A stretch of 64,000 bases of DNA from an uncultured Clostridia bacterium (GTDB lineage: Bacteria > Bacillota > Clostridia > Christensenellales > UBA1242), in the NCBI GenBank assembly GCA_947632645.1, contig CANRQB010000001.1, forward strand, positions 1-64,000. The letters are read 5' to 3'. The notes under the pieces are model-generated. The model worked only from the letters and a program-made list of their open reading frames with translations, had not been told where the DNA came from and did not search any database. Position 1 is the stretch's first letter; the number at the start of each line of letters is the position of its first letter. Positions 16,234 to 25,090 of the stretch are shown in pieces. A program made the position numbers and the translations under genes.

Positions 16234-18399
16234 TTACAAGTGCAATACTCTATCCCTTATTTCTTGCGTACGCCCTTGGTTCCAGAATTGGCTGCCGATG
16301 TAGCCGCAGGTGCGGCGCGCAACATTCATTTTGGTTTGGTCGGTGTTGCCGCAATTCGGGCACTTCCAAATTAAGATGCCGTCTTTATCCTCTTCAATTT
16401 GAATTTCGCCGTCGTAACCGCAAACATGGCAGTAGTCCGATTTGGTGTTAAGTTCGGCGTACATAATATTGTCGTAAATAAACTTAATAACTTGCATAAC
16501 GGCTTCCAAATTGTCTTGCATATTAGGCACTTCTACATAACTTATTGCGCCGCCAGTTGATAGTGCTTGGAATTGGCTTTCAAATTTAAGTTTATCAAAC
16601 GCATCGATAGGCTCGGTTACGTGGATGTGATAGCTGTTGGTTATATAGTTTTTGTCGGTTACGCCTGGGATTATGCCAAATCTGCGCTGCAATGCTTTGG
16701 CAAATTTATATGTGGTGCTCTCCAGTGGGGTGCCATAGATTGCAAAGCCGATATTGGTTTCCTTTTTCCAACGCGCGCAGGCATCGTTCATGTGCTTCAT
16801 AATTTCTAGTGCAAGTGGGGTTGCCTCTGGGTCGGTCATGGATTTGCCGGTTAGATATTTTACGCATTCGTACAAGCCAGCGTATCCAAGCGAGATAGAA
16901 GAGTAGCCGCCATACAGCAGTTTATCTATTTTTTCACCTGGTTTTAAGCGGGCAATTGCGCCGTGTTGCCACAAAATTGGAGCAACATCACTGGTTGTGC
17001 CCTTTAGGCGATTGTGCCTGCACATCAAAGCGTCAAAGCAAAGTTGCAAACGCTCGTCGAATATCTTCCAGAAGGTTTTCATGTCCCCGCCACTAGAAAG
17101 TGCAACGTCTGGCAGATTGATAGTTACCACACCTTGGTTAAAGCGGCCATAGAATTTGTAGTTGCCATTTTCGTCCTTCCAAGGGGCAAGGTTACTACGG
17201 CAACCCATAACAGGGAAGCAGTTGCCTTCTTTAAGCTCCTTCATTTTCTTTTCGCTGATATAGTCTGGCACCAAGCGTTTTGCAGTGCATTTTGCAGCCA
17301 GCTTGGTTAGGTAGTAGTATTTGCTGTCCTCATGGATATTATCCTCTTCCAAAACGTAGATAATTTTTGGGAAGGCAGGGGTGATGTACACGCCCTTTTC
17401 GTTTTTAACACCCTGGTAGCGCTGCTCCAAAGTTTCCTCGATAATCATGGCAAGGTCGTCTTTTTCACGCTGATTTTTTGCCTCGCCAAGATACAAGAAC
17501 TCGGTTAAGAAAGGCGCTTGGCCGTTGGTGGTCATAAGGGTGATTATTTGATATTGTATGGTTTGCACACCGCGATTTATCTCGTCGCGAACGCGCTTTT
17601 CTACAATGGTGTTAAGCACTTTTTCATCAACTGTGCCAGTGGCAAGTTTAAGTTCTTTTTCCACATCTTTGCGGATGCGTTGGCGGCTTACATCAACAAA
17701 TGGTGCAAGGTGAGCCATGCTTATACTTTGCCCGCCATACTGGTTGGATGCAACTTGCGCAACAATCTGGGTTGCAATGTTGCAAGCGGTGGAAAATGAA
17801 TGTGGACGATCTATCTTTGTGCCGGATATAACCGTGCCATTTTGTAGCATATCCTCTAGGTTAACTAGATCGCAGTTGTGCATGCGCTGTGCATAGTAGT
17901 CAGCATCGTGGAAGTGAATTATCCCTTCCTCGTGCGCTTTCCAAATATAATTAGGGAGAAGAATACGCTTGGTAAGGTCTTTGCTGACTTCGCCCGCCAT
18001 ATAGTCGCGCTGAACGCTGTTTACAACTGGGTTTTTGTTGCTGTTTTCCTGCTTGATGTCCTCATTGCGGCAATCGATAAGCGACAAAATCTGTTTATCA
18101 GTGGTGCTGGCTTGGCGTGCCAAGTTGTGCTCGTACCTATAAATGATGTAGTTATACAAAATAGTATAATTATTTTGTTTCATAATGGCTTGCTGCACCA
18201 TATCCTGAATTTCTTCCACACCAGCTGCGCGCCCAAGTGCTTCACACTCGCGCGTAACAGTGTCGGTTATAGTCCTAATCTGCGATTCGCTGAGTTGCAA
18301 ATTAGGATTGTCAGTGCTTTGATTAGCCCTGCTAACTGCAGAAAAAATTTTGTCTGCAACAAAAGGTACTTTAGTGCCATCACGTTTAATTACAATCAT
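16234..18399 (-). CDS. nrdD: Anaerobic ribonucleoside-triphosphate reductase
   Basis: Oxygen-sensitive glycyl-radical enzyme that makes deoxyribonucleotides from NTPs. 721 residues. The N-terminal ATP cone (IVIKRDGTKVPF) is present, as are the catalytic core and a C-terminal zinc site (CHVCGYDG...CPNCGN). The glycyl-radical motif is RTCGYIG with the radical glycine at about residue 699. ATG follows AAAAGGAG. It is divergent from the Crp/Fnr-type gene; the shared region contains the palindrome AACAAAATTTTGTT (18542-18555). No NrdR box was recognised. Confidence 0.97.
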   Translation of the reverse strand: MIVIKRDGTKVPFVADKIFSAVSRANQSTDNPNLQLSESQIRTITDTVTRECEALGRAAGVEEIQDMVQQAIMKQNNYTILYNYIIYRYEHNLARQASTTDKQILSLIDCRNEDIKQENSNKNPVVNSVQRDYMAGEVSKDLTKRILLPNYIWKAHEEGIIHFHDADYYAQRMHNCDLVNLEDMLQNGTVISGTKIDRPHSFSTACNIATQIVAQVASNQYGGQSISMAHLAPFVDVSRQRIRKDVEKELKLATGTVDEKVLNTIVEKRVRDEINRGVQTIQYQIITLMTTNGQAPFLTEFLYLGEAKNQREKDDLAMIIEETLEQRYQGVKNEKGVYITPAFPKIIYVLEEDNIHEDSKYYYLTKLAAKCTAKRLVPDYISEKKMKELKEGNCFPVMGCRSNLAPWKDENGNYKFYGRFNQGVVTINLPDVALSSGGDMKTFWKIFDERLQLCFDALMCRHNRLKGTTSDVAPILWQHGAIARLKPGEKIDKLLYGGYSSISLGYAGLYECVKYLTGKSMTDPEATPLALEIMKHMNDACARWKKETNIGFAIYGTPLESTTYKFAKALQRRFGIIPGVTDKNYITNSYHIHVTEPIDAFDKLKFESQFQALSTGGAISYVEVPNMQDNLEAVMQVIKFIYDNIMYAELNTKSDYCHVCGYDGEIQIEEDKDGILIWKCPNCGNTDQTKMNVARRTCGYIGSQFWNQGRTQEIRDRVLHL

Positions 18400-18541
18400 G
18401 TTAATTTTCTCCTTTTAATTTGTGTATTTAATTCATTTTGTTCCTTTAGAAGTTAATTTGAAAACAATTTTTTGTTTGTCAAATGATGTAGAATTCTGTC
18501 AATCTTAATTTTGTTAGGACTTAATCTCTTTACTCTTTTGG

Positions 18542-18555
18542 AACAAAATTTTGTT
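18542..18555. promoter_or_regulatory. Operator-like palindrome between nrdD and crp-type gene
   Basis: AACAAAATTTTGTT is a perfect 14-bp palindrome in the divergent region, 33 nt upstream of the -35 box of the regulator gene. It differs from the classical Fnr box (TTGAT-N4-ATCAA). Confidence 0.4.
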
Positions 18556-18587
18556 TGAATTATCTTATAAAATTGCGCTCGTTTTAT

Positions 18588-18616
18588 TTGACAATTCACG
18601 AACATTATACTATAAT
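18588..18616 (+). promoter_or_regulatory. Consensus promoter of the crp/fnr-type gene
   Basis: TTGACA (18588-18593), 17-nt spacer, TATAAT (18611-18616). The -10 box lies inside the longer open frame, so translation must start downstream; TTG 18660 is the fitting start. Confidence 0.88.
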
Positions 18617-18659
18617 GATTGCAGAAAAAGTGTTGTTTTTACAACAAAAAGGGGAAAAT

Positions 18660-19343
18660 TTGGAACATTTTTTAGATTTAAAAGCCACAAAAATTTTTAA
18701 AGATTCGAGCGAACAAGATTGTCAAGCGATGATGTTTTGCTTTAAAACGAGGTTTAAAAATTTTAAGAAAAATGAATATATTGTCGAACAAGGAAAACCC
18801 ATACAAGATGTTGTGTTGATGGTTAAAGGATCGGCTAATGTGGAAAACTTGGATACGCTTGGAAATGTGTCAATTTTGATGCAGGTTAAAAAAGGGGACG
18901 TGTTTGGGTTGGAATCCGCTTTTGCGGGAGACATGGTGTATAAGGATAGTTTGCTTGCCAGTGAAAAATGCCTGGTGCTGTTTATGGATAGGTTTAGGTT
19001 AACTCGCCAGTGCGAAAACAGGTGTAAGCGGCACGACCAGGTTATTAAAAACCTTATGCAAGCGGTAGCAGAAACCAACAAAGAACTAATGGATAAACTT
19101 ATCCACATGTCGCAAAAGAGCACGCGGGATAAGCTGCTATCATATTTCAGCCTGATGAGCGAGCGCGCCAAATCCAGCTATTTTGAAATCCCGTTTAATG
19201 TAACCGAACTTGCCAACTATCTGTCTGTGGATAGAAGCGCCATGTCTAGCGAACTAAGCAAACTAAAAAAGGCGGGGATAATCGACTACGATAAAAAACA
19301 ATACCGCCTAATTAAGCACGGTAAAAAAGACGACATGTTTTAA
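18660..19343 (+). CDS. Crp/Fnr-family transcription regulator
   Basis: 227 residues. An N-terminal cyclic-nucleotide-type beta barrel (residues about 25-120; EQGKPIQDVVLMVKGSANV) is followed by a C-terminal winged helix-turn-helix (VTELANYLSVDRSAMSSEL, about 182-200). No N-terminal cysteine cluster for an iron-sulfur centre is seen, so it is not a classical Fnr. The open frame extends upstream to 18555, but a consensus promoter lies inside it; the TTG at 18660 follows AAAAAGGGGA and gives the usual family length. It is divergent from nrdD and may control anaerobic genes; that is inference. Confidence 0.9.
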   Translation: MEHFLDLKATKIFKDSSEQDCQAMMFCFKTRFKNFKKNEYIVEQGKPIQDVVLMVKGSANVENLDTLGNVSILMQVKKGDVFGLESAFAGDMVYKDSLLASEKCLVLFMDRFRLTRQCENRCKRHDQVIKNLMQAVAETNKELMDKLIHMSQKSTRDKLLSYFSLMSERAKSSYFEIPFNVTELANYLSVDRSAMSSELSKLKKAGIIDYDKKQYRLIKHGKKDDMF

Positions 19344-19455
19344 ATATTAGCCAAGTTGGATGTTTTTATGGGTTTTATAAAAATTTTAATGCAATATTAC
19401 AGGCAGATAAATTTTGCAAATATAGGATATATTATATAATATATATACTATAAAT

Positions 19456-19479
19456 AAAAAAAGGGCGGTTGCCCTTTTT
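19456..19479. terminator. Bidirectional terminator
   Basis: AAAAAGGGC-GGTT-GCCCTTTTT between the convergent regulator gene and the 19486 gene. The short AT-rich stretch before it has runs of TATA. Confidence 0.92.
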
Positions 19480-19485
19480 ACTATA

Positions 19486-21087
19486 TTATAACTTTTTCTC
19501 ATTTTCAGAAGAATCAAAATAATTTTTTATCAATTCCTGCTCTTCTTCAGTAAATCCATTTAACATTGCCTGAGCAGCCGCTTCATCAAGTTCGGCCACA
19601 CTATTTATAAACAATTCTTTTATAAACTTTTTTATTGTTTTTTCAGCTTTTGTTCTATCTTTTGGTGGAAGTGCTTTTACAAATTTGTCTATATCCCTGG
19701 TTAGTGGATTAGAATATAATTCTATTAATTGTGCAGTAACTGATTTTGGTTCTTTAACTATTTCCTGATGAGGAGTTTCGCCCTCTTTATTGATAGGTTG
19801 GTTTTTTTCTTTTCTCCTAAATAGATTTATTAACTTCCGAAAAATTCCAGGGTTCTCTGACTTAGAGCTTTCGCCGGTTTGTTCAACTTTTTCCTCAGTC
19901 TTTTCGGCTGGTTTTTCAACTGGAGGTTCAACTGGGTCTTTGGCTAAAATTTTTAAAGGTTCTTCGGTTGTGTCTTCTAAAGCAGGTTTTTCTGTTGGCA
20001 AAGGAATCCCTGTTTGTTCTGGTGTTAAACCAAGGCCATTTGCTATATAAGAGGTTAAAGTTGCAATATAACCTTCGCGATTAGCGGCTTCTTGTTTGCT
20101 AGCGCTGATTGCCTCCTTAGCGTCGTCTTGTTTTTTATCTACTGCGTTTCTGAATTGTGACATTGTTTCTTTTAATTCTTGCGCTTCGGCTTCGGTTACA
20201 ATTTCGCCCGCTTCTATTTTTGCAACATATTCGTTTACCATTTCGTAGAATTTATATATTAGCAAAGCGGATTTTACAGTTTGATTTAAAACATGTTTAT
20301 CTTCTAGTTGATCTAGCGAAATTTCGCCGTTTATATATTTGTACATAGCGGTGCCAACAGCGGTTTCATCATCGCTTACATTATCTAAGATGTCTACATA
20401 TTGTTTTTGGCCGTTTAAGGTTACTCTGCCAAAACCATTTTTATAGCTTTGTGCATGGGTAAATTCTTGAGAAAGCTCTTTAGATAGGTTAATGTATTGC
20501 CAGCCAGAGCTGGAATATTTTCTGCACAAGCCATGATTATCTACAAAATCTTCCGCTACAGCAAATTGGTCTGACATACTGCCGTCAGGGAAGCGATATC
20601 TAAAGCCGCCCTTGTCTTTTTCTAGTTTAACGCGCCTTACGCCGCAGCAAGAATCGCCTGCCCAAGCATACTCTTCTTGGCTTAAATCGCCAGTTTGTGC
20701 GTTGCGGATGCGATATTTGCCGCCAATTTCGTGCACAACCGAGCTGCCTTCTTTAACATCGGATGCAAATTCATATGAACCACGCGATACTGGTGTGTTT
20801 CCATTTCTTTCGAAAGATACATAGTGATAAACACCGGCTTTATCTCTAACCACGCTTTGATTGTGACGATAATCACCAATGTAGGCATATCTTTCTGGCA
20901 ACTCTTTGTCGTTTACAACAAAATAGTAGCCATTTTTGTCCTGCTTTATTTCTACTCTTACATTAGAGTCATTTTTCGATTGTCCGCCAATAAAATGATA
21001 CAATACAGCATTTTCTTTAGCTACTTGGATAGTGGCATCGTTGGTGTTCTTTGGTGCGTTATTTGTTACTTTTTTATTCTTTCCCAT
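19486..21087 (-). CDS. WG-repeat-like protein with proline/glutamate linker
   Basis: 533 residues. Start chosen at ATG 21087, which follows AAAGGAG; the frame is open 12 codons further. The N-terminal half (residues about 25-260) has repeated beta units with aromatic-glycine turns (GYYFVVNDKELPERYAYIGD, then GFRYRFPDGSMSDQFAVAED), resembling WG-type beta repeats. A helical middle, a Pro/Glu/Lys-rich linker (about 385-430) and a helical C-terminal domain follow. No signal peptide or membrane segment, so probably cytoplasmic. Own promoter at 21114-21142. Role unknown. Confidence 0.7.
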   Translation of the reverse strand: MGKNKKVTNNAPKNTNDATIQVAKENAVLYHFIGGQSKNDSNVRVEIKQDKNGYYFVVNDKELPERYAYIGDYRHNQSVVRDKAGVYHYVSFERNGNTPVSRGSYEFASDVKEGSSVVHEIGGKYRIRNAQTGDLSQEEYAWAGDSCCGVRRVKLEKDKGGFRYRFPDGSMSDQFAVAEDFVDNHGLCRKYSSSGWQYINLSKELSQEFTHAQSYKNGFGRVTLNGQKQYVDILDNVSDDETAVGTAMYKYINGEISLDQLEDKHVLNQTVKSALLIYKFYEMVNEYVAKIEAGEIVTEAEAQELKETMSQFRNAVDKKQDDAKEAISASKQEAANREGYIATLTSYIANGLGLTPEQTGIPLPTEKPALEDTTEEPLKILAKDPVEPPVEKPAEKTEEKVEQTGESSKSENPGIFRKLINLFRRKEKNQPINKEGETPHQEIVKEPKSVTAQLIELYSNPLTRDIDKFVKALPPKDRTKAEKTIKKFIKELFINSVAELDEAAAQAMLNGFTEEEQELIKNYFDSSENEKKL

Positions 21088-21113
21088 AATTTTCTCCTTT
21101 ATAATATATTCAA

Positions 21114-21142
21114 AGTGTAACACACAATATTCAGTTTGTCAA
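21114..21142 (-). promoter_or_regulatory. Promoter for the WG-repeat-like gene
   Basis: On the minus strand TTGACA (21142-21137), 17-nt spacer, TACACT (21119-21114). Confidence 0.8.
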
Positions 21143-21214
21143 TACCCAATTTAAAAATTTTTTAAAAAATTTATAAACAACCAGATTTGTTGCGGCGATA
21201 ATGCGGTCTGGCAA

Positions 21215-21238
21215 TAAAAAAACGCGCTAGGCGTTATT
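21215..21238 (-). terminator. Terminator after degV
   Basis: On the minus strand AACGCC-TA-GCGCGTTTTTTT follows immediately after, and overlaps, the degV stop. Confidence 0.75.
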
Positions 21239-22079
21239 TTGCAAAGAAGAACACTGCCAAAAGTTCCGGCCCGGTGTGACAGCCGATAACTTGGGTTAGG
21301 TCGGTTACTATTGGTGTTACATTAAGTTCGGTTTTTATTTTTTCTGCCAATTTTAGGGCATCATCTTCGCATACAGCGTGATTGATAATTATCATTTTAT
21401 CATCACCAATTTTTTCGGTTAAAATTTTGTAAAGCTCTTTTATGGCAAGTTTTCTGGAAATAATTTTTTTATAAGGCACAAGTTGGCCAAGCTCGCTTAC
21501 GCGCAAAACCGGTTTAATTTTAAGCAGGTTGCCAATTACGCCAGAAATTTTGCTTAACCTTCCGCCGCGCACAAGATATTTTAGGTCTTGCACTATAAAA
21601 AAGGCAGAGGCTTTATCGCGTAGCGCGGTTATTTCGGCGGCAATTTCGTCTATATTTTTACCTGCATTTTTAAGTGCCAACGCGCGCATAACCAACAGCC
21701 CTTCGCCAGCCGCAGCGTTTAAACTATCAATAACAACTATTTTGTTTTTGCCTTTGTTTTTTGTGTTAAGCTCGTCCGCTACGCGCAACATGGTGGCAGT
21801 TGTTCCGCTTAGTGCGCTAGAAAAGCTTATATGTAAAATATCCTCGCCGCTTTTTAATAGCTCGCTTAGATACTCGGTGGCGGCAAATTCGTTAATCTGC
21901 GCGGTGGTTGGGGTTGCACCTGCCTCCATTTTTGAATAAAACTCTTTCGGCGGCAAATCTGCGCTTAGGTCGTTGTACACTTTGCCGTCCAGATTAATTT
22001 GCATAGGTATCATTTTGATATCAAATTTTTTATAATATTCCACTGGCAAATTAGCAGTGGAGTCGGTAGATAAAATCAT
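21234..22079 (-). CDS. DegV family fatty-acid-binding protein (first of two)
   Basis: 281 residues. DegV proteins bind a fatty acid; in Gram-positive bacteria the related FakB hands it to the kinase FakA for phosphorylation. Family marks are the N-terminal ILSTDSTANLP, the ISFSSALSGTTATM segment (about 85-98), LKYLVRGGRLSKISG and the C-terminal QVIGCHTGPELLAVFF. The start overlaps the stop of the upstream methyltransferase gene by 4 nt, so the two are co-translated. A second, divergent relative is at 24049. Confidence 0.93.
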   Translation of the reverse strand: MILSTDSTANLPVEYYKKFDIKMIPMQINLDGKVYNDLSADLPPKEFYSKMEAGATPTTAQINEFAATEYLSELLKSGEDILHISFSSALSGTTATMLRVADELNTKNKGKNKIVVIDSLNAAAGEGLLVMRALALKNAGKNIDEIAAEITALRDKASAFFIVQDLKYLVRGGRLSKISGVIGNLLKIKPVLRVSELGQLVPYKKIISRKLAIKELYKILTEKIGDDKMIIINHAVCEDDALKLAEKIKTELNVTPIVTDLTQVIGCHTGPELLAVFFFAK

Positions 22080-23326
22080 AAATTCTCCTTTAATTTAAGT
22101 TTAACAACTGTTTCCACACTGGTTGTGTTTGGAAACATGTCAAAAGGTTGTACATCCTCTATTATATAATATTTTTCAATTTCGCGCAAATCTTTTGACA
22201 TGGAAATTGGGCTGCAACTTACGTAGATTAAATTTTTTACCCCAATAACCTTTTGCATAACCTGTTTGCCACAGCCGTGCTTGGCGGGGTCCAAAATTAG
22301 GGTATCGCACATCGATTGATTAAATTTTACTAAAAAATCGCCGCAAATATTTGTTAAATTTTGTATTTTATTGGCTTTTTTTAGATTTTCTGCCTCGTTA
22401 TGCGCAGATTTTTCTATTTCGATACCCACAACCTCGCTTGCTTTTTGGGCTGCTAAGGCAGATAAAAGCCCAACGCCGCTAAAACCATTTACAACTCGAG
22501 AGTTTGGCTTAATAAGGGATAAAACATGAGTGTATAGTTTGTTTTGTATATCCAAATTGGTTTGGTGGAACGAATTTATGCCCACGCTATATTTTATGCC
22601 AAAACTTTCGGTTTCTATTTGCTTTATGCCGTATAGGTGGGTTAGGTTGTTGGTTAAAACCACGCTATCCTTGCGCGTGTTTATAACCAGATACACGCCA
22701 ACTTTTTTAAAGGCATTTTTAAGTAATTGTATATATGGGGCAAGGGGTATGTGTTTAACACACACAACTGCCACCAAAACCTGATTATCAATAGAGCGCA
22801 CCACTAAATTTTTTATACCCGCAGGGGCATATTGCTTTATAAAATCATTAAACAAATTTAGTGCCAAATTAATGTTATTATCTACCAATTTGCACTCGGC
22901 AATCGGAACAATTTTGTTGCTGCCTTTTTTGTAAAATCCAATTAAAGAATTGCAGGCAAAACTGGCTTTATTTCGGTAGTTGAACTGGTTTTCTGCTGCA
23001 ATTGTTGGACTGACCAAAACATCTATTTTTGCTACTTTTTTAAGTGTTTTGCTAACAAGCAGCTGTTTAAACTTTAACTGCTCGCTATACGCCATGTGCA
23101 TAAGTTCACATCCGCCGCATTCGCTATACCCACATGGGGTATTCATCCGCATAGGGGAGGGGAGTATAACACTGTTTAATTTGGCTTGGGTGTAGTTTGG
23201 GTGCTCTTTTGTTATGTCCACATCCACTTGTTCGCCCATTAGTGCACCGGGCACAAGCACAATTTTGTTGTTTAGGCGGGCTACTCCTTCGCCAAACATT
23301 CCATAATCAAAAATGCTAACTTTCAT
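22076..23326 (-). CDS. rlmD: 23S rRNA (uracil-5-)-methyltransferase RlmD family
   Basis: 416 residues from ATG 23326. An N-terminal TRAM domain is followed by the iron-sulfur ligands CGYSECGGC and a fourth Cys in IAECKLVD, then the SAM-dependent core with FSGVGLLSALAA, LDPAKHGCGK and the catalytic Cys in YVSCSP. The RumA/RlmD/TrmA family methylates C5 of uridine in rRNA or tRNA; which position is not decided by sequence. The frame is open to 23377, but that part lies in the tetR gene; the chosen start overlaps the tetR stop by 11 nt, suggesting coupled translation. Confidence 0.9.
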   Translation of the reverse strand: MKVSIFDYGMFGEGVARLNNKIVLVPGALMGEQVDVDITKEHPNYTQAKLNSVILPSPMRMNTPCGYSECGGCELMHMAYSEQLKFKQLLVSKTLKKVAKIDVLVSPTIAAENQFNYRNKASFACNSLIGFYKKGSNKIVPIAECKLVDNNINLALNLFNDFIKQYAPAGIKNLVVRSIDNQVLVAVVCVKHIPLAPYIQLLKNAFKKVGVYLVINTRKDSVVLTNNLTHLYGIKQIETESFGIKYSVGINSFHQTNLDIQNKLYTHVLSLIKPNSRVVNGFSGVGLLSALAAQKASEVVGIEIEKSAHNEAENLKKANKIQNLTNICGDFLVKFNQSMCDTLILDPAKHGCGKQVMQKVIGVKNLIYVSCSPISMSKDLREIEKYYIIEDVQPFDMFPNTTSVETVVKLKLKENL

Positions 23327-23891
23327 AGCGCAGCACACCCTTAAGCCCAGTTTTAATAAGCTGAGATAAAAATCCATTAAGTTCGTCTAGCGAGCAGTTA
23401 AGTTCACCCATCAGCCAGTGCAAATAAACATCTATACCTCCGCCAACGATATAGCGCACCGCCATGGTAAATTTATCTATAGAAAACACGTATTGCATAA
23501 TTTTAAAGTTGTTAGATATCATTTTTACAACAGTGTTTTTTATATGCTCTATTAAATTATTGCTGTTGCTTGCCGAAATAACCAGCTTGTAATATTCCAC
23601 ATCCTTAAGCAAAATTTTGTTAAGTTCTGCCAAAATAAGCTCGGGATTTTGGCTTATATCGTACATTCTAAACGCATTTTCTAGTTTATTAAAGTTTGCG
23701 GACAAAGTGTCGGTAATATATCTAGATATATCTTCCATACACTTAAAATGCAAATAAAAAGTGCCGCGGTTAATTTCCGCATAGTTAACAAGATCGGTTA
23801 CGCTAAAATATTCCCCTTTGCTTAAAAGGGTTAGATATGCACGCGCAATCTTGTGTTTTGTGGCTAATCCATTTTTATACTCTTGCTTCAT
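23316..23891 (-). CDS. TetR-family transcription regulator
   Basis: 191 residues. The N-terminal helix-turn-helix is FSVTDLVNYAEINRGTFYLHF (about 29-49), with the C-terminal helical ligand domain of the TetR_C type common in Bacillota. No ribosome site precedes the ATG; the -10 box TAAAAT ends 6 nt before it, so the mRNA should be leaderless. An inverted repeat TATAAAC-N16-GTTTATA (23909-23938) overlaps the -35 box and is the likely autoregulatory operator. It is divergent from the second degV gene and is followed by rlmD and degV in one unit. Confidence 0.9.
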   Translation of the reverse strand: MKQEYKNGLATKHKIARAYLTLLSKGEYFSVTDLVNYAEINRGTFYLHFKCMEDISRYITDTLSANFNKLENAFRMYDISQNPELILAELNKILLKDVEYYKLVISASNSNNLIEHIKNTVVKMISNNFKIMQYVFSIDKFTMAVRYIVGGGIDVYLHWLMGELNCSLDELNGFLSQLIKTGLKGVLRYES

Positions 23892-23897
23892 ATTAAT

Positions 23898-23926
23898 ATT
23901 TTAGCAACTATAAACATAAATGTCAA
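23898..23926 (-). promoter_or_regulatory. Leaderless-type promoter of tetR
   Basis: Minus strand TTGACA (23926-23921), 17-nt spacer, TAAAAT (23903-23898), then 6 nt to the ATG at 23891. Confidence 0.8.
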
Positions 23927-23938
23927 CAACTGTTTATA
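23909..23938. promoter_or_regulatory. Probable TetR operator
   Basis: TATAAAC (23909-23915) and GTTTATA (23932-23938) form a perfect 7-bp inverted repeat, 16 nt apart, covering the -35 box of the tetR promoter. Confidence 0.55.
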
Positions 23939-23983
23939 ATTTTATCAAAATTTTGCCAAAATCGCAATTATTTTTCAAAATAT

Positions 23984-24012
23984 TTGGTTAAAACACACAA
24001 TTTTAATATAAT
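23984..24012 (+). promoter_or_regulatory. Promoter of the second degV gene
   Basis: TTGGTT (23984-23989), 17-nt spacer, TATAAT (24007-24012). Confidence 0.75.
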
Positions 24013-24048
24013 TTATGTGTATTAAATGTGATTTAAAAGGAGTTTAGA

Positions 24049-24957
24049 TTGAAAAAAGTTGCATTAGTTATGGATAACTCGGCTGGGCTAACAGAAGAGG
24101 ATGTAAAAAAATTAAATGTGGCAAAAATTGTGCCTATTTCATTTATCGTTAACGAGCAGGAATACTACGAGGGTGTAAATATGAGCTACAGCCAGTTCTA
24201 TGAATTTTTGCGCGATAAAAAAACCAACGTAAGCACCAGCCAACCTAGTATCGAAATGGTTAAAGATGCCTGGCGTGAGGTGCTTAAAAAATATGATGAA
24301 ATTATTTATATAATTTTGTCTAGCGGCTTAAGCGAAAGCTGCAACACTGCGCAAAATGCCAGCCACGAGCCAGAGTTTGAAGGGCGAGTTTTTGTTGCAA
24401 ACAATCAAGCAGTGTCGTATTCCAACAAAGTGGCAGCGTACGCCGCCGCAGCGCTTATAAAACAGGGCAAATCCGCCAAAGAAATTAAGGATTATCTAGA
24501 AAAAACCAAAACGGAAAGCGGCATCTACATCGCGGTGGATACGCTTAGATATCTAAAAAAAGGTGGGCGTGTAACCCCAGCCGCAGCAGCAATTGGCACA
24601 CTGCTTAACATAAAACCAATATTGCAAATTCATGGCGGAAAATTGGACGCATATGCAAAGGTTATGTCTATGCGCCAGGCCAGAAGCAAAATGATTGCAG
24701 CCACCAAAAAAGAGATTGACGAGCGCTTTTCTGAAGAGGCAAAACAAGGGCTTGTTACAATCAGCATTGCACACTCCATGCCAGATTTAAACGCAAAAGA
24801 GTTAAAAGAGTTTGAGGCAGAGGTTAAACAGGCATTTAAGAATTATCCATTTTTTGTGTGCGATCCGTTGCCACTATTCATCGTTTGCCACACCGGACCA
24901 AACGCACTTGCTATGGGCTATAGTGTGGATAGAATCGGCGCAACCAAACTAAAATAG
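24049..24957 (+). CDS. DegV family fatty-acid-binding protein (second)
   Basis: 302 residues, TTG start at 24049 after AAAAGGAG. Family marks: VMDNSAGLTEEDV at the N-terminus, NVSTSQPS (about 64-71), ILSSGLSESCNTAQ, LRYLKKGGRVTP and the C-terminal IVCHTGPNALAMGY. It has its own promoter and terminator, and is only distantly similar to the DegV at 21234, so the two may present different fatty acids. Divergent from tetR. Confidence 0.93.
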   Translation: MKKVALVMDNSAGLTEEDVKKLNVAKIVPISFIVNEQEYYEGVNMSYSQFYEFLRDKKTNVSTSQPSIEMVKDAWREVLKKYDEIIYIILSSGLSESCNTAQNASHEPEFEGRVFVANNQAVSYSNKVAAYAAAALIKQGKSAKEIKDYLEKTKTESGIYIAVDTLRYLKKGGRVTPAAAAIGTLLNIKPILQIHGGKLDAYAKVMSMRQARSKMIAATKKEIDERFSEEAKQGLVTISIAHSMPDLNAKELKEFEAEVKQAFKNYPFFVCDPLPLFIVCHTGPNALAMGYSVDRIGATKLK

Positions 24958-24976
24958 AGCGATTTGCTCTTTTTTT
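24955..24976 (+). terminator. Intrinsic terminator
   Basis: AGAGC-GATTT-GCTCT and a run of T, directly at the degV stop. Confidence 0.9.
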
Positions 24977-25059
24977 ATGCAATTTTTCGTTTTTTTATAG
25001 TGTATAGATAAAAACCAAAATTGAACATTATTTAGCGCAAGTTTATAAAAACTTTATAA

Positions 25060-25090
25060 AAAAATCACAAGTTTGGCTTGTGGTTTTTTA
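25060..25090 (-). terminator. Terminator of yigZ
   Basis: Minus strand ACCACAAG-CCAAA-CTTGTGAT followed by seven T; it overlaps the stop codon. Confidence 0.88.

Noticed and set aside
18400-18540. NrdR box upstream of nrdD
   Set aside because: No pair of ACACWATATWTWGTGT-like sites; only TTGACA-like direct repeats were seen.
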